From NCBI GenBank assembly GCA_019636445.1, contig JAHBXO010000006.1, positions 159,230-223,229 of the forward strand: 64,000 nucleotides of DNA, in the 5' to 3' direction. A program made the position numbers and the translations under genes. The notes under the pieces were generated by a model. The model had not been told where the DNA came from. It did no database searches and was given only the letters and a program-made list of their open reading frames with translations. Below, piece by piece: positions 7,854 through 16,654 of the stretch. How positions within the stretch are numbered: the stretch's first letter is position 1; each line of letters opens with the position of its first letter. The stretch is from Gemmataceae bacterium. GTDB lineage: Bacteria > Planctomycetota > Planctomycetia > Gemmatales > Gemmataceae.

Positions 7854-8614
7854 GCGGCCGCCGCCAATCCCGGTGCGGGCATCACGCTGGCCTTGTACGC
7901 CGCCACCACGTCCCGAGCCGGGCCGGCCATGCGCACGCGGCCGTGCTCCATCCAGAGGACGCGGGTGCACATCGACTCGATCGAATCCAGATCGTGGCTG
8001 ACCATCACCATGAGGCGCGCCGTGGCCATGAGTTGCTTCATCCGCTTCGCGGCCTTGAGCTGGAACGCGAGGTCGCCGACGCTGAGGACTTCGTCGATGA
8101 GCAGCACTTCCGGGTCGGTGGCGGTGGCGATGGAGAATGCGAGGCGGACGTTCATGCCGGCGGAATAGTAGCGCACGGGGGTGTCGAGGAAGTCGCCGAG
8201 TTCGCTGAACTCCTCGATCTCCTGCTGCTTCGCCTTGAGGGTTCGCGGCGTTTCGCCCTGCAGGTAAGCGCGGTAGCGGATGTTCTCGCGGCCGGTGGCG
8301 TCCGGTTCGAAGCCCAGAGTGATGTCGAAGAGCGAGCAGATCTTGCCCGTGACGGTTCGTGTGCCGGACGTGGTCGGGTAGACCCCGGCGAGCAGCTTGA
8401 GGAGCGTACTCTTGCCGGCGCCGTTGTGGCCGATGACGCCGATCCGGTCGCCGTCCTTCGCCGAGAGTGTGACGTCCACGAGCGCCGGTACGCGCACGAT
8501 CGGGTTCCGACTCGCGAGGAACATTCCGTTGATGAGGAATTCCTTGAGCGACAGGCGCGTGGCCTTGCGCAGGTTGAACGTCAGCGAAGCGTTCGAGAGT
8601 TCGATGCTGGCCAT
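7850..8614 (-). CDS. ABC-type polysaccharide exporter, ATP-binding subunit (Wzt/TagH-like)
   Basis: A 254-residue ATPase. Walker A is GHNGAGKST at residues 62-70, the signature is YSAGMNVRLAF, Walker B is VLLIDEVLSVGD and the switch histidine is in VSHDLDS. The sequence around FLINGMF and the YYSAGM signature are typical of polysaccharide and O-antigen exporters. It lacks the C-terminal carbohydrate-binding domain of long Wzt proteins, so export would not depend on recognising a modified chain end through that domain. It pairs with the permease 13 bases upstream and overlaps the GT2 gene downstream. Confidence 0.93.
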   Translation of the reverse strand: MASIELSNASLTFNLRKATRLSLKEFLINGMFLASRNPIVRVPALVDVTLSAKDGDRIGVIGHNGAGKSTLLKLLAGVYPTTSGTRTVTGKICSLFDITLGFEPDATGRENIRYRAYLQGETPRTLKAKQQEIEEFSELGDFLDTPVRYYSAGMNVRLAFSIATATDPEVLLIDEVLSVGDLAFQLKAAKRMKQLMATARLMVMVSHDLDSIESMCTRVLWMEHGRVRMAGPARDVVAAYKASVMPAPGLAAAA

Positions 8615-8627
8615 CGGTGTCCTTGCG

Positions 8628-9416
8628 TCACAGCTGGAAGATCAATCGCTTTTGCAGCCACGCCATGGTGAGGCACGCGAGCGCGAACGCGCTGGCCGTC
8701 AGACCGGCGACGGTGAGGTACAGGTCCTGCGGAATCGGTGTGCCTTTCGCCAGCGGGTAGCTGATGGTCAGCAGGAAATACGCCGCCGGATTCAGTTCCA
8801 CGATCCAATACCCGATTTTTTCGATCGCGACCGACGGATCGTACATGATGGGCGTCAGGAAGAACATCAGTTGCGTGACGACTTCGATCAGGTGCTTCGT
8901 GTCGTGGAAGTAGGCGTTCAGGAACGCGGCAATGGTGGCGATGCTCCAGCAGAAGATCGTCAGCATCAGGATCGCCGGTATCATGGCCAGAAACCGATTC
9001 AATACGTCGGTCGCATCCTGGAGCACGCAGACCGCGACAACAACCAGCGCCAACGAAATGACGAAGTGGATCAGCGTGCCGAGCACGGTGCGAAGCGGAT
9101 AAATGCTATACGGCAACGGCGATTGCCGGATGTAGGCTTCGTTCCGGATGAACGAGTCGCAACCGAAGATGAGCGAACTCTTGAGAAAATCCCATACGGC
9201 CAGGCACGCGAGCAGTTTCGGAGCGAACTCCCGCCAGTTCTGGTTGGCGAGGATCGATCCGAAGGCGATGCAGAAGACGACGGTGAGCGCGAGCGGATGC
9301 AGCAGCGACCAGCCGATGCCCAGCACCGAGCGTCGGTAGCGATTGCGCAAATCCAGCTGGACCAGCGACGCCCAGAAATAGCGGAACTGCCAGACCGTTT
9401 TCAGATGCTGGATCAT
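8628..9416 (-). CDS. ABC-type polysaccharide exporter, permease subunit (Wzm/TagG-like)
   Basis: A 262-residue ABC-2 type integral membrane protein with about six hydrophobic helices. The N-terminus FRYFWASLVQLDLRNRYRRSVLGIGWSLLHPL is typical of Wzm/TagG/KpsM permeases, with an amphipathic leader before the first helix. The motif FFLTPIMYDPS is also characteristic of the family. It is the first gene of a four-gene minus-strand operon with the ATPase and two glycosyltransferases. The region 9417-9573 upstream separates it from the divergent GT2 gene and presumably holds promoters for both. Confidence 0.92.
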   Translation of the reverse strand: MIQHLKTVWQFRYFWASLVQLDLRNRYRRSVLGIGWSLLHPLALTVVFCIAFGSILANQNWREFAPKLLACLAVWDFLKSSLIFGCDSFIRNEAYIRQSPLPYSIYPLRTVLGTLIHFVISLALVVVAVCVLQDATDVLNRFLAMIPAILMLTIFCWSIATIAAFLNAYFHDTKHLIEVVTQLMFFLTPIMYDPSVAIEKIGYWIVELNPAAYFLLTISYPLAKGTPIPQDLYLTVAGLTASAFALACLTMAWLQKRLIFQL

Positions 9417-9573
9417 CCGTGATCCTGTTTTTCAGTGTCGTAGCCTTTGGAGGGTGGAAGAGTACCGCAAGTGCGCCGGCCTTGCCTAGCCCAACTGGGA
9501 GGCGAAATCGACCCGACTTGAAGTTGCCGCCGGACTTGTGGTAAGGAAGGGCTTCATTCCCAAGGATTCGTCC

Positions 9574-11559
9574 ATGGCGCAGCCGACCGCCGACCCCGAC
9601 CGCGAACTCGAACTCGCCCGTCGGCGCATCGAGCAACTCGAATCGGCGCTGGCACGCCGCACCGAGATTCTCGAACAGCGCCAGGCCGAGATTCAGGCGA
9701 TCAAATCGTCGAAGGCCTACCGACTGGCGCATCTCGGGCAGAAGGTCGCGGACCGGCTGATGCCCGTGCACACGAAACGCCGCGCCGCCGCCAAGGCCAT
9801 CGCACGCCGGCTCGCACGGCTCGTGGATCGCCGGGCGAAGAACGGTCCGCCGCCGTCGGAACGCCACCTCGCCGAGTGCACGCCGCCGGACGAATACCGC
9901 CGTTGGATCAAGGCGTACGAGCCGACAAAGATCGAACTTCAGAAGCAGCGCCAGCACGTCTTCCGCCGGGCGCCGATCGTCAGCCTCGTCGTGCCGGTGT
10001 TCAACCCGCCGGCGGGATACCTCGAAGCGATGCTAAAATCGATCTTCGATCAGACCTACCCGCACTGGCAGCTCTGCGTTGCGGACGCCAGCACGGCCCC
10101 GCACGTCCGGCCGATTCTGGAAAGGGCCGCCACCGACCGCCGCGTCAAGGTGCGATTCCTGGAATCCAACGGCGGCATCGTCGGCAATTCGAACGCCGCC
10201 CTCGAACTGGCGAGCGGCGAATATGTCTCGCTCGTGGACCACGACGACACACTCGCGCCGTTCGCGCTGTTCGCGATCGCCGAGGCGCTCGACGCCGCGC
10301 CGGACGCCGAAGTGCTGTATTCCGACGAGGACAAGCTGAACTTCGCCGGCGACCGCGTCGAGCCGAATTTCAAACCGGACTGGTCGCCCGAAACGCTCCA
10401 GAGCCGGAACTATATCTGCCACCTGGCGACGTTCCGGACGGACCTGCTGCGGGACATCGGTGGTTTTCGAAACGGGTACGACGGCGCGCAGGACCACGAC
10501 CTCATCCTCCGTGCGACCGAGCGTGCCAAGCGGATCGTGCATATTCCGCAGGTTCTCTATCATTGGCGGATGCATCGGCAGTCGACGGCGGCGGACGCGG
10601 GGTCGAAGGGATATGCGCACGACGCCGGCAAGCGAGCCGTGCAGGACCACCTGCGGCGGATCGGCGTGGACGCGACGGTTCACGACGGCGCCGTGCCGGG
10701 GATGTACCATGTCGTCCACCACTTGCGGACGCAACCGCTGGTCAGCGTGATCGTGCCGAACAAGGACGCGGTCGAGATGCTGGCACGCTGCGTCGATTCC
10801 CTCGCGAACTCCAGTTATGCAAACTACGAACTGATCATCGTGGAAAACGGTAGCACGCGGCCCGAGACGTTCGCGTACTACCGGCAGCTGGAGAAGCAGC
10901 CGCACGTGCGCATCCTCGAGTGGACCAAGCCGTTCAACTACGCGGCCGTGAACAACTTCGCCGCCCTGGAAGCGAAGGGAGAACTGCTCCTCTTCCTGAA
11001 CAACGATATCGAGGCGATCAACACCGACTGGCTCGAACGGCTCGTGAAGGTCGGGGTACAACCGGGCGTCGGCGCGGTCGGGGCGAAACTCTACTTCGCC
11101 GACGACACGATCCAGCACGCGGGCATCGTGATCGGCATGGGCGGCATCGCCGGGCACAGCCACGGCAGCTTCCCGCGCGAAGCGCCCGGATACATGCAGC
11201 GGCTGCGCTACGCGCAGAACGTCTCCGCCGTCACGGGCGCATGCTTGCTCTGCCCGACCAAGGTGTTCCGGGAGGTCGGCGGATTCGACGAAGGGTTCGT
11301 CCTCGCGTTCAACGACGTGGATCTCTGCCTGCAGATCCTCGCCCGCGGCTATAGGGTCGTCTGGACGCCGCACGCGGAGTTGTATCACTTCGAATCGAAG
11401 ACGCGCGGCTACGAGGACACGCCGGAAAAGCTGCGTCGGTTCCGTCGCGAGATCGACTTGTTCCAGATCAAGTGGAACGAGTTTCTTCGGAAGGGCGACC
11501 CGCACTACAATCCGCATTATCGTCTCGACCGGCCCGATTATGCCCTTCGCGTCGCGTGA
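9574..11559 (+). CDS. Large glycosyltransferase with coiled coil and two GT2 domains
   Basis: A 661-residue enzyme. Residues about 5-55 are a heptad-like coiled coil (ELELARRRIEQLESALARR). The first GT2 domain (about 125-370) contains VSLVVPVFNPP, LCVADAST, NGGIVGNSN and LVDHDDTLAP, followed by GAQDHDLILR. The second (about 385-640) contains VSVIVPNKD, LIIVENGSTR, the DxD-like FLNNDIEAINTDWLERL and FNDVDLCLQI. Double-GT2 proteins of this kind often synthesise O-antigen or capsule disaccharide repeats. It is divergent from the export operon at 5764-9416 and probably acts on the same surface glycan. The ATG at 9574 is preferred over an upstream GTG at 9538 because it starts just before the coiled coil. 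Confidence 0.9.
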   Translation: MAQPTADPDRELELARRRIEQLESALARRTEILEQRQAEIQAIKSSKAYRLAHLGQKVADRLMPVHTKRRAAAKAIARRLARLVDRRAKNGPPPSERHLAECTPPDEYRRWIKAYEPTKIELQKQRQHVFRRAPIVSLVVPVFNPPAGYLEAMLKSIFDQTYPHWQLCVADASTAPHVRPILERAATDRRVKVRFLESNGGIVGNSNAALELASGEYVSLVDHDDTLAPFALFAIAEALDAAPDAEVLYSDEDKLNFAGDRVEPNFKPDWSPETLQSRNYICHLATFRTDLLRDIGGFRNGYDGAQDHDLILRATERAKRIVHIPQVLYHWRMHRQSTAADAGSKGYAHDAGKRAVQDHLRRIGVDATVHDGAVPGMYHVVHHLRTQPLVSVIVPNKDAVEMLARCVDSLANSSYANYELIIVENGSTRPETFAYYRQLEKQPHVRILEWTKPFNYAAVNNFAALEAKGELLLFLNNDIEAINTDWLERLVKVGVQPGVGAVGAKLYFADDTIQHAGIVIGMGGIAGHSHGSFPREAPGYMQRLRYAQNVSAVTGACLLCPTKVFREVGGFDEGFVLAFNDVDLCLQILARGYRVVWTPHAELYHFESKTRGYEDTPEKLRRFRREIDLFQIKWNEFLRKGDPHYNPHYRLDRPDYALRVA

Positions 11560-11895
11560 GGGCGGCAACGCCCGATCGGTCGGGCGGGGAACTTGAAAGT
11601 TTCCCGTCGGAAATCGGCACCTCGCAAACCCTTTCGCGGTCCCATCCGTCTCACAGTTAAACCGCCCATCGTCGGTCGGACGCGTGCAATCGCCATCGGC
11701 CATCGCTCCGATGCCGTCGTCGGCGAAATATCCTCCGTCGGTGCCGGCTTTCCGTCCGCGAATCGGGTATATCTGGTTAGGCCGTCCGTCCGCGCGATGT
11801 CGCGCCGTCCGCCGCGTCCCCGCGTCGGACCGACCGGGTGAGACCGACCGGAGTGGCCGCCACCCACCGAACGCGATTTCAGGAGTAGACCGCCA
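11560..11895. other. 336-base intergenic region before the beta-propeller gene
   Basis: No gene is supported here. A weak hairpin GGGAAC/GTTTCCC at about 11588-11606 may terminate the glycosyltransferase transcript. A TATATC at 11768-11773 is a possible -10 box without a clear -35. AGGAG at about 11881-11885 is the ribosome-binding site for the ATG at 11896. Confidence 0.4.
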
Positions 11896-13434
11896 ATGTT
11901 CGGCTTCACCTCGCCTAAGGACCGGTCCGCCCTCCGGGCCAAGACGAAATCCCCCCTCGCGCTCGAAACCCTCGAAACCCGCGAGACCCCGGCGGTCATC
12001 ACGGTTGACGACACCTATTCGGTGGAAGCCGGTCGCGTGCTCGTAGTGAACGCGCAGCAGGGGGTGCTTTCCAACGACTTCAGCGACTCGAACTTCCAGG
12101 CCATTCTGGTGGCGACCCAGCTGACCCCGGCCAGGTCCGCCATCCAGCCCGCGCCCGCGTTGCCCGCCAGTTCGTTGACCTTCAACACGAACGGCAGCTT
12201 TACCTTCGTGGCCCCGAGCGACTACGATCAGAACAAGTTCGGCCCGATCGTCTTCAGCTATCGCGCCAACGACACGACGACAGCGCAACAGAGCGGACCG
12301 GCCACGGTCACCATCAACATCGTCGCACCGACCCGTTCGACGAAACTCTTCGCCACCGGTGCCGGCCCCGGTGCCGGACCGCAGGTCCGCGTCTACGAAT
12401 CGACCACCGGCAACGAGCGGTTCTCTTTCTTCCCGTACGAACAAACCTTCACCGGCGGCGTCCGCGTCGCCACGGGCGACCTCAATCAGGACGGCGTCGA
12501 CGACATCGTCACTTCGCCCGCCGAAGGCGGCTCCGCCCGCGTCCAGGTCTTCGATGGTGCCACCGGCGTCCAGATCGCCAACTTCTTCGTCTTCGATCCC
12601 AACTTCCGCGGTGGTGCCGAAATCGCCATCGGCGACATCGACGGCGCGCTCGACAAGAACGGGAATCGCACGAATGAACTGATCGTGGGTGCCGGCCTTG
12701 GCGGCGGTCCCCGCGTGACGATCTACTCCGTCGCGGTCACCGCCAACAAGACGCTGCAGGAAACCGTCGTCTCCGACTTCTTCGCCTACGAGCAGACTTT
12801 CCGGAACGGGGTCCGTGTGGCGGCGGGCAATGTCGATGGCATCACCGGTGCCGACAAACGCGACTTCGTGATCACCGGCGCCGGCCCCGGCGGCGGCCCC
12901 GCCGTCAAGGTGTTCGATGGGCGCAAGACGATCGGCGTCACCGAACCCGCGCCGAACCGCGCGTTCTTCGCCTTCGACTCCAGTGCTCGCGGCGGAGTCA
13001 GCGTCGCCACGGGCCAGTTCCGGGGTGACGGCAAGGCCGACATCATCGCCGGCTCCGGTGCCGCCGAGGTCTTCCGCATCTTCGATGGCCGCAACAGCGC
13101 CGTCCTCCGCGAACTCCCCCTGCCCCCGACCGATGGCTCCATCGTCCCGGGGATCGGCGGATCCGGCGGCTCCGGTTCGGCTGGTTCGGTCAACTTCGGC
13201 GGCGGCAGCGGGCTCGTCACCTCCATCGGCACCGTGGGCGGCACCGGTGGCATCCGCGTCGCGGCCACCGACCGCAACGGCGACGGGCTTTCCGACGTCA
13301 TTGTCGGCGCCTCGTCCGGATCCCTCCCGCGCGTCCGGATCTTCGACGGCAACGCCCTCAGCGAACTCAGCAACTATCTCGCCTATCCGTCGAACTTCCT
13401 CGGAGGCGTCTTCGTCGGCGGCAACAGCATCTAA
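11896..13434 (+). CDS. Secreted-type beta-propeller protein with VCBS/FG-GAP-like repeats and LExRxTP motif
   Basis: A 512-residue protein. Near the N-terminus is LALETLETRETPAV (about residues 21-34), which matches the RFERLEDRLTPT motif of the 1461-residue subtilase at 49803. A Cadherin/VCBS-like segment follows (VDDTYSVEAGRVLVVNAQQG, residues about 36-140). Six or so propeller blades follow, each with a GAGPGGGPxVxVFDG core and a DxNxDGxxDI calcium-binding loop, such as GDLNQDGVDDIVT and TDRNGDGLSDVIVG. The N-terminus lacks a classical signal peptide, so export may depend on the LExRxTP region. Function is likely extracellular binding or structure. It is followed by a strong terminator shared with the convergent gene. 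Confidence 0.85.
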   Translation: MFGFTSPKDRSALRAKTKSPLALETLETRETPAVITVDDTYSVEAGRVLVVNAQQGVLSNDFSDSNFQAILVATQLTPARSAIQPAPALPASSLTFNTNGSFTFVAPSDYDQNKFGPIVFSYRANDTTTAQQSGPATVTINIVAPTRSTKLFATGAGPGAGPQVRVYESTTGNERFSFFPYEQTFTGGVRVATGDLNQDGVDDIVTSPAEGGSARVQVFDGATGVQIANFFVFDPNFRGGAEIAIGDIDGALDKNGNRTNELIVGAGLGGGPRVTIYSVAVTANKTLQETVVSDFFAYEQTFRNGVRVAAGNVDGITGADKRDFVITGAGPGGGPAVKVFDGRKTIGVTEPAPNRAFFAFDSSARGGVSVATGQFRGDGKADIIAGSGAAEVFRIFDGRNSAVLRELPLPPTDGSIVPGIGGSGGSGSAGSVNFGGGSGLVTSIGTVGGTGGIRVAATDRNGDGLSDVIVGASSGSLPRVRIFDGNALSELSNYLAYPSNFLGGVFVGGNSI

Positions 13435-13537
13435 CACGAGTTCCGACCCGGCAACGCGAATCCGGGTTTGCCCGGCGCGCGAGCGAACGAGAGCACATAT
13501 GCCCTCGCTCGCGCGTCGGGCGGATGTTGACCAAAAC

Positions 13538-13578
13538 GCGACGGGGGCTTGATTCGATCCGAATCAAGCCCCCGTCGC
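13538..13578. terminator. Bidirectional terminator-like hairpin
   Basis: A perfect 19-base inverted repeat, with arms at 13538-13556 and 13560-13578 and a three-base loop. It lies between the convergent genes ending at 13434 and 13596. On the minus strand the stem is followed by GTTTTG, supporting termination of the gene at 13596. Confidence 0.75.
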
Positions 13579-13595
13579 ATTGGGATATCGATCGA

Positions 13596-14720
13596 TCATG
13601 CTTTGCAGTAGCTCAGCGCGAGGACGGCGAAGGCGGTCGCCAATTCGGGCAGATTCTCCGCGAACGCCTTGTTGTCATTGGCCCAACTCCCGTCGGCCTT
13701 CTGCTTTTCCTTGAGCGTCTCGAACAACTCCTTGCGCCAATCGTGCTTGACGCCCTTGGCGTCCACGAACGGGTCCTCGCCGAGGGCGTGCATCGCCTTC
13801 GCGAAAACATGGTAGTAGTAGTACAGGCCGGCCTGGCCCAGCCCGGGGTTCTCCTTCAACGTGTAGTGCCGGCGGATCCAGCCGATGGCCGCCTTCACGC
13901 GCGGGTCGTCCTTGCTCACGCCGGCGTACAGGAAACTTTTCAGACCCGAATAAGTCATGCCGCCCTCGCTCCGCAGCCCGCCCGTCGCACTGCGCTTGTC
14001 ACTCTTGGGATCATTTGCGGCGGCCACGTTGTAGACGAAGCCGCCCTTGTCCTCATCGCCGGCCTTCTTGGCGTAGTCGAGATCGTTGAACTCCCCCGGC
14101 AGGTTCTGCGAGCGGGACAGGAACGACAGGGCGCGCTGGAACGCGGGGTCGGCCTTGCTGGCACCGCTCGCGGCGAGGGCTTCCAGGAAGAAGTGCGTGT
14201 TGGACAGGTCCGGTCCGCCGCGGGCTCCCTTCTTGTCGTAGCCCGTGCCGCCGAATTTCGCATCTTTCTCGTCCACGTCGCCGCCATCGCCGTACTGGAG
14301 TGAGCGCAGGAACTTCGCGGAGGCGGCGATGGCGGAGTCGTATTTCCGGTCGGCGTTCGCTTCGTGAAACGCCATGACGGCCAGCGACGTGGTATAGTTT
14401 ACGAGTCCGCGATTGTAGACGCCGCCATCGGGCTTGATCGAGGTCTCCAGATACTTGAGCGCTTTCGCGACGGTCGGATCGGCGACGTGTCGACCGCTAC
14501 GGATGAGGGCGGCGGCGGTGAGGGCGGCGATGCCCGGCTCGCCGACCTGTGGCGGGGCGAAGCTGCCATCGGCCTTCTGGTGCATTTTCAGGTAATCGCG
14601 TGCCTTGTCGAGTACGGCCTCCAGCGACTTCGCGTCCGGGGCGGCCTCGATGGGGCGAATCGCCAGCAGTGCCGCGGAGGCGGCCAGGAACTCGCGGCGG
14701 GCCAGGGGCTTCATCGACAT
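13596..14720 (-). CDS. Prenyltransferase/squalene-oxidase repeat protein with Tat-like signal
   Basis: A 374-residue protein. The ATG at 14720 has GGAG seven bases upstream and gives MSMKPLARREFLAASAALLA, a Tat-like signal ending near the AxA at about residue 26. The mature part contains alpha/alpha-barrel repeats like those of terpene cyclases and prenyltransferase beta subunits: QKADGSFAPP, IKPDGGVYNRG, LQYGDGGDVDEKDAKFGGTGYD and KQKADGSWAND. The catalytic DxDD of squalene-hopene cyclases is not present, so enzymatic cyclisation is unlikely. Related planctomycete proteins are usually annotated only by the repeat. The gene is convergent with the propeller protein at 11896 and has no obvious operon partner. 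Confidence 0.87.
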   Translation of the reverse strand: MSMKPLARREFLAASAALLAIRPIEAAPDAKSLEAVLDKARDYLKMHQKADGSFAPPQVGEPGIAALTAAALIRSGRHVADPTVAKALKYLETSIKPDGGVYNRGLVNYTTSLAVMAFHEANADRKYDSAIAASAKFLRSLQYGDGGDVDEKDAKFGGTGYDKKGARGGPDLSNTHFFLEALAASGASKADPAFQRALSFLSRSQNLPGEFNDLDYAKKAGDEDKGGFVYNVAAANDPKSDKRSATGGLRSEGGMTYSGLKSFLYAGVSKDDPRVKAAIGWIRRHYTLKENPGLGQAGLYYYYHVFAKAMHALGEDPFVDAKGVKHDWRKELFETLKEKQKADGSWANDNKAFAENLPELATAFAVLALSYCKA

Positions 14721-14898
14721 CGGTTTTCTCCGGTGTGGTACGGTCATGGCGTGCCGCCATCATACAGGTCCCGTGCCGAAACGAACCCCGGCGGATTGCC
14801 GCAGTCGGAGCGATCCGCGCGGGGAAGGGTGATCGCACCGTGGCCGTGCGCGGCGAATGTTTGCCCATCAGACTGCCGAATGCTGCCGCGCCGGGGAT

Positions 14899-14904
14899 AT
14901 AATC
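14899..14904 (+). promoter_or_regulatory. Possible -10 box (TATAAT)
   Basis: A perfect TATAAT hexamer within GGGGATATAATCGTATG, 41 bases upstream of the GTG start at 14945. No good -35 box at 16-18 bases is seen. Confidence 0.45.
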
Positions 14905-14944
14905 GTATGACAGGACAGACGATGACCGAAGAGGGATGCGGCCT

Positions 14945-16651
14945 GTGAATCCCCGCCCGCGATTGCTGTTGATCGGCCCGGCACCGCCGGCACTCGCTGC
15001 CGTCACGGCGCACGCCGACGTGACGCCGGCGGTCAGCCCGACGGCCGCCGCCGACCAGTTGCGCGGAGGCCATTTCGACGGCATCGTCGCCACCGCCGCG
15101 CTCACCAGCGAACTGATCGACCGCTACCGCCGCGACGAGATCATCCTCGCCAACATCGACCAGGGGATCGCGTCGCTCGACGCGGACGGCCGGGTCATCT
15201 GGGCGAACGTGATCCTCCGCGGATGGTGCGAACGGAACCCGGTCGGCCAGACGCTTCTCGAAGCCCTCGACTTCGCCAATTCGTCCAACGCTTCCATCCT
15301 GCTCGCGAGCGATCAGGCAAATCCGGTGATGACCGCCGCCGGCGGTCAGGCGGTATCGTTCCGCCTTCACCGGCAGGACCCAGCCGCACAGTCGTACCTG
15401 GATATCCGCATCCGACCGGTCTTTTCGGCCGACGGGACCGTGATCCAGCTCATCGCGATCCTGCAGAACGTCACGGCCGAAGTGGAGCAGCAGCGGAAGC
15501 TCCACGCATTGCACACGGCCGGCCGCGAACTCGCGGCGCTTGAACCGAGCCTGCTGGCCGAGATGAATGTCCCGACCCGCGTCGAGCTGCTCAAGAAGAA
15601 CATTCGCAAGCACGTCCACGATCTGCTCCGCTACGACACGATCGAAATCCGCATCCTCGACAAGCGCACCGGCGAGTTGAAACCGCTTGTCGAAGACGGC
15701 ATGACGGAAGAAGCGGCCCGCCGCCGGCTCTTTGCCCGCCCTGAAGGCAATGGCGTCACCGGGCATGTCGCCTACACAGGACAAAGCTATCTCTGTCCCG
15801 ATACCTCGTGCGATCCTTACTATCTCGAAGGTGCCAAGGACGCGAAGAGTTCGCTGACGATCCCGCTCAAATACGCCGAGGAAGTCGTCGGCACGCTCAA
15901 TGTCGAAAGCCCCCGCACCAACGGCTTCGGACCCGACGACCTGCAATTCACCGAACTGTTCAGTAAGGAAATCGCCGCCGCGCTCAACACCCTCGACCTG
16001 CTCACCGCGCAGCAGTCCTGCACGCTCTCGCAGTCGATGGAGGCCGTGAACAAGGAACTGGCGCTGCCGGTGGATGAGGTGCTGGCGAGCGCGGCGCTGC
16101 TCTACGCCCGGCTTCACGGGAACGATTCCGACGCTGCCAATCACCTCCGCAAGATCATGCAGAGCGCCCGCCAGATGCGGGAATGCGTCCACAAGCTCGG
16201 CCGCGAAATGGTCGGCGAGACCGGTGCGACCGGCGACCCGGTGCCCCTCGTCGGCAAGCGCGTCCTCGTCATCGAACAGGACGAACGGATGCGACGCCAG
16301 GCGCACCTCATGCTCGGCCGCCTCGGCGCGGAAGTCGAGACGGTCGGCACCGCCGCCGAAGGCCTCGCCCTCGCCAACGACATCGCCTACGACGCCGTCC
16401 TCCAGGAAATCCGCCCCATCGATCTCGGCGGCTACGACACCTTTCGCAAGCTCCGCGTCGCCATGCCTACCTGTCGCGTCGCCTTCACCACCGGCTTCGG
16501 CTACGACTCCCAGCACAGCATCGTGAAGGCCCGCCAGGACGGCCTCCAGCACGTCATCTTCAAGCCCTTTCGGGCGGATCAAGTCGTCGGTGCCGTCAAC
16601 GCCCCGCAACCCCCCGCGCCGAAGGCCCAGCCCGTCTCGGCGTCGAGTTGA
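14945..16651 (+). CDS. PAS-GAF sensor with degenerate receiver domain
   Basis: A 568-residue signalling protein. The GTG at 14945 is preferred because AGAGGG lies at good spacing before it; an ATG at 14936 is the alternative. The N-terminus (about 1-60) resembles a truncated receiver. A PAS domain covers about 65-180, a GAF domain about 215-370 (GVTGHVAYTGQSYLCPDTSCDP then LTIPLKYAEEVVGTLNVESP), and a DHp-like helical stretch about 370-435 lacks the phospho-accepting His. A C-terminal receiver covers about 440-555. There the acidic pocket is present (VIEQDE), but the phosphorylation site reads VLQEIRP, so Glu (E488) stands for Asp. Thr (FTTGF) and Lys (FKPF) are kept. This suggests a constitutive, phosphorylation-independent output. 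No ATPase domain is present. Confidence 0.85.
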   Translation: MNPRPRLLLIGPAPPALAAVTAHADVTPAVSPTAAADQLRGGHFDGIVATAALTSELIDRYRRDEIILANIDQGIASLDADGRVIWANVILRGWCERNPVGQTLLEALDFANSSNASILLASDQANPVMTAAGGQAVSFRLHRQDPAAQSYLDIRIRPVFSADGTVIQLIAILQNVTAEVEQQRKLHALHTAGRELAALEPSLLAEMNVPTRVELLKKNIRKHVHDLLRYDTIEIRILDKRTGELKPLVEDGMTEEAARRRLFARPEGNGVTGHVAYTGQSYLCPDTSCDPYYLEGAKDAKSSLTIPLKYAEEVVGTLNVESPRTNGFGPDDLQFTELFSKEIAAALNTLDLLTAQQSCTLSQSMEAVNKELALPVDEVLASAALLYARLHGNDSDAANHLRKIMQSARQMRECVHKLGREMVGETGATGDPVPLVGKRVLVIEQDERMRRQAHLMLGRLGAEVETVGTAAEGLALANDIAYDAVLQEIRPIDLGGYDTFRKLRVAMPTCRVAFTTGFGYDSQHSIVKARQDGLQHVIFKPFRADQVVGAVNAPQPPAPKAQPVSASS

Positions 16652-16654
16652 CCC

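Noticed and set aside
10033..13437. Long minus-strand open frame opposite the glycosyltransferase and propeller genes
   Set aside because: Plus-strand genes have full domain signatures; the antisense frame has no motif, start signal or partner.
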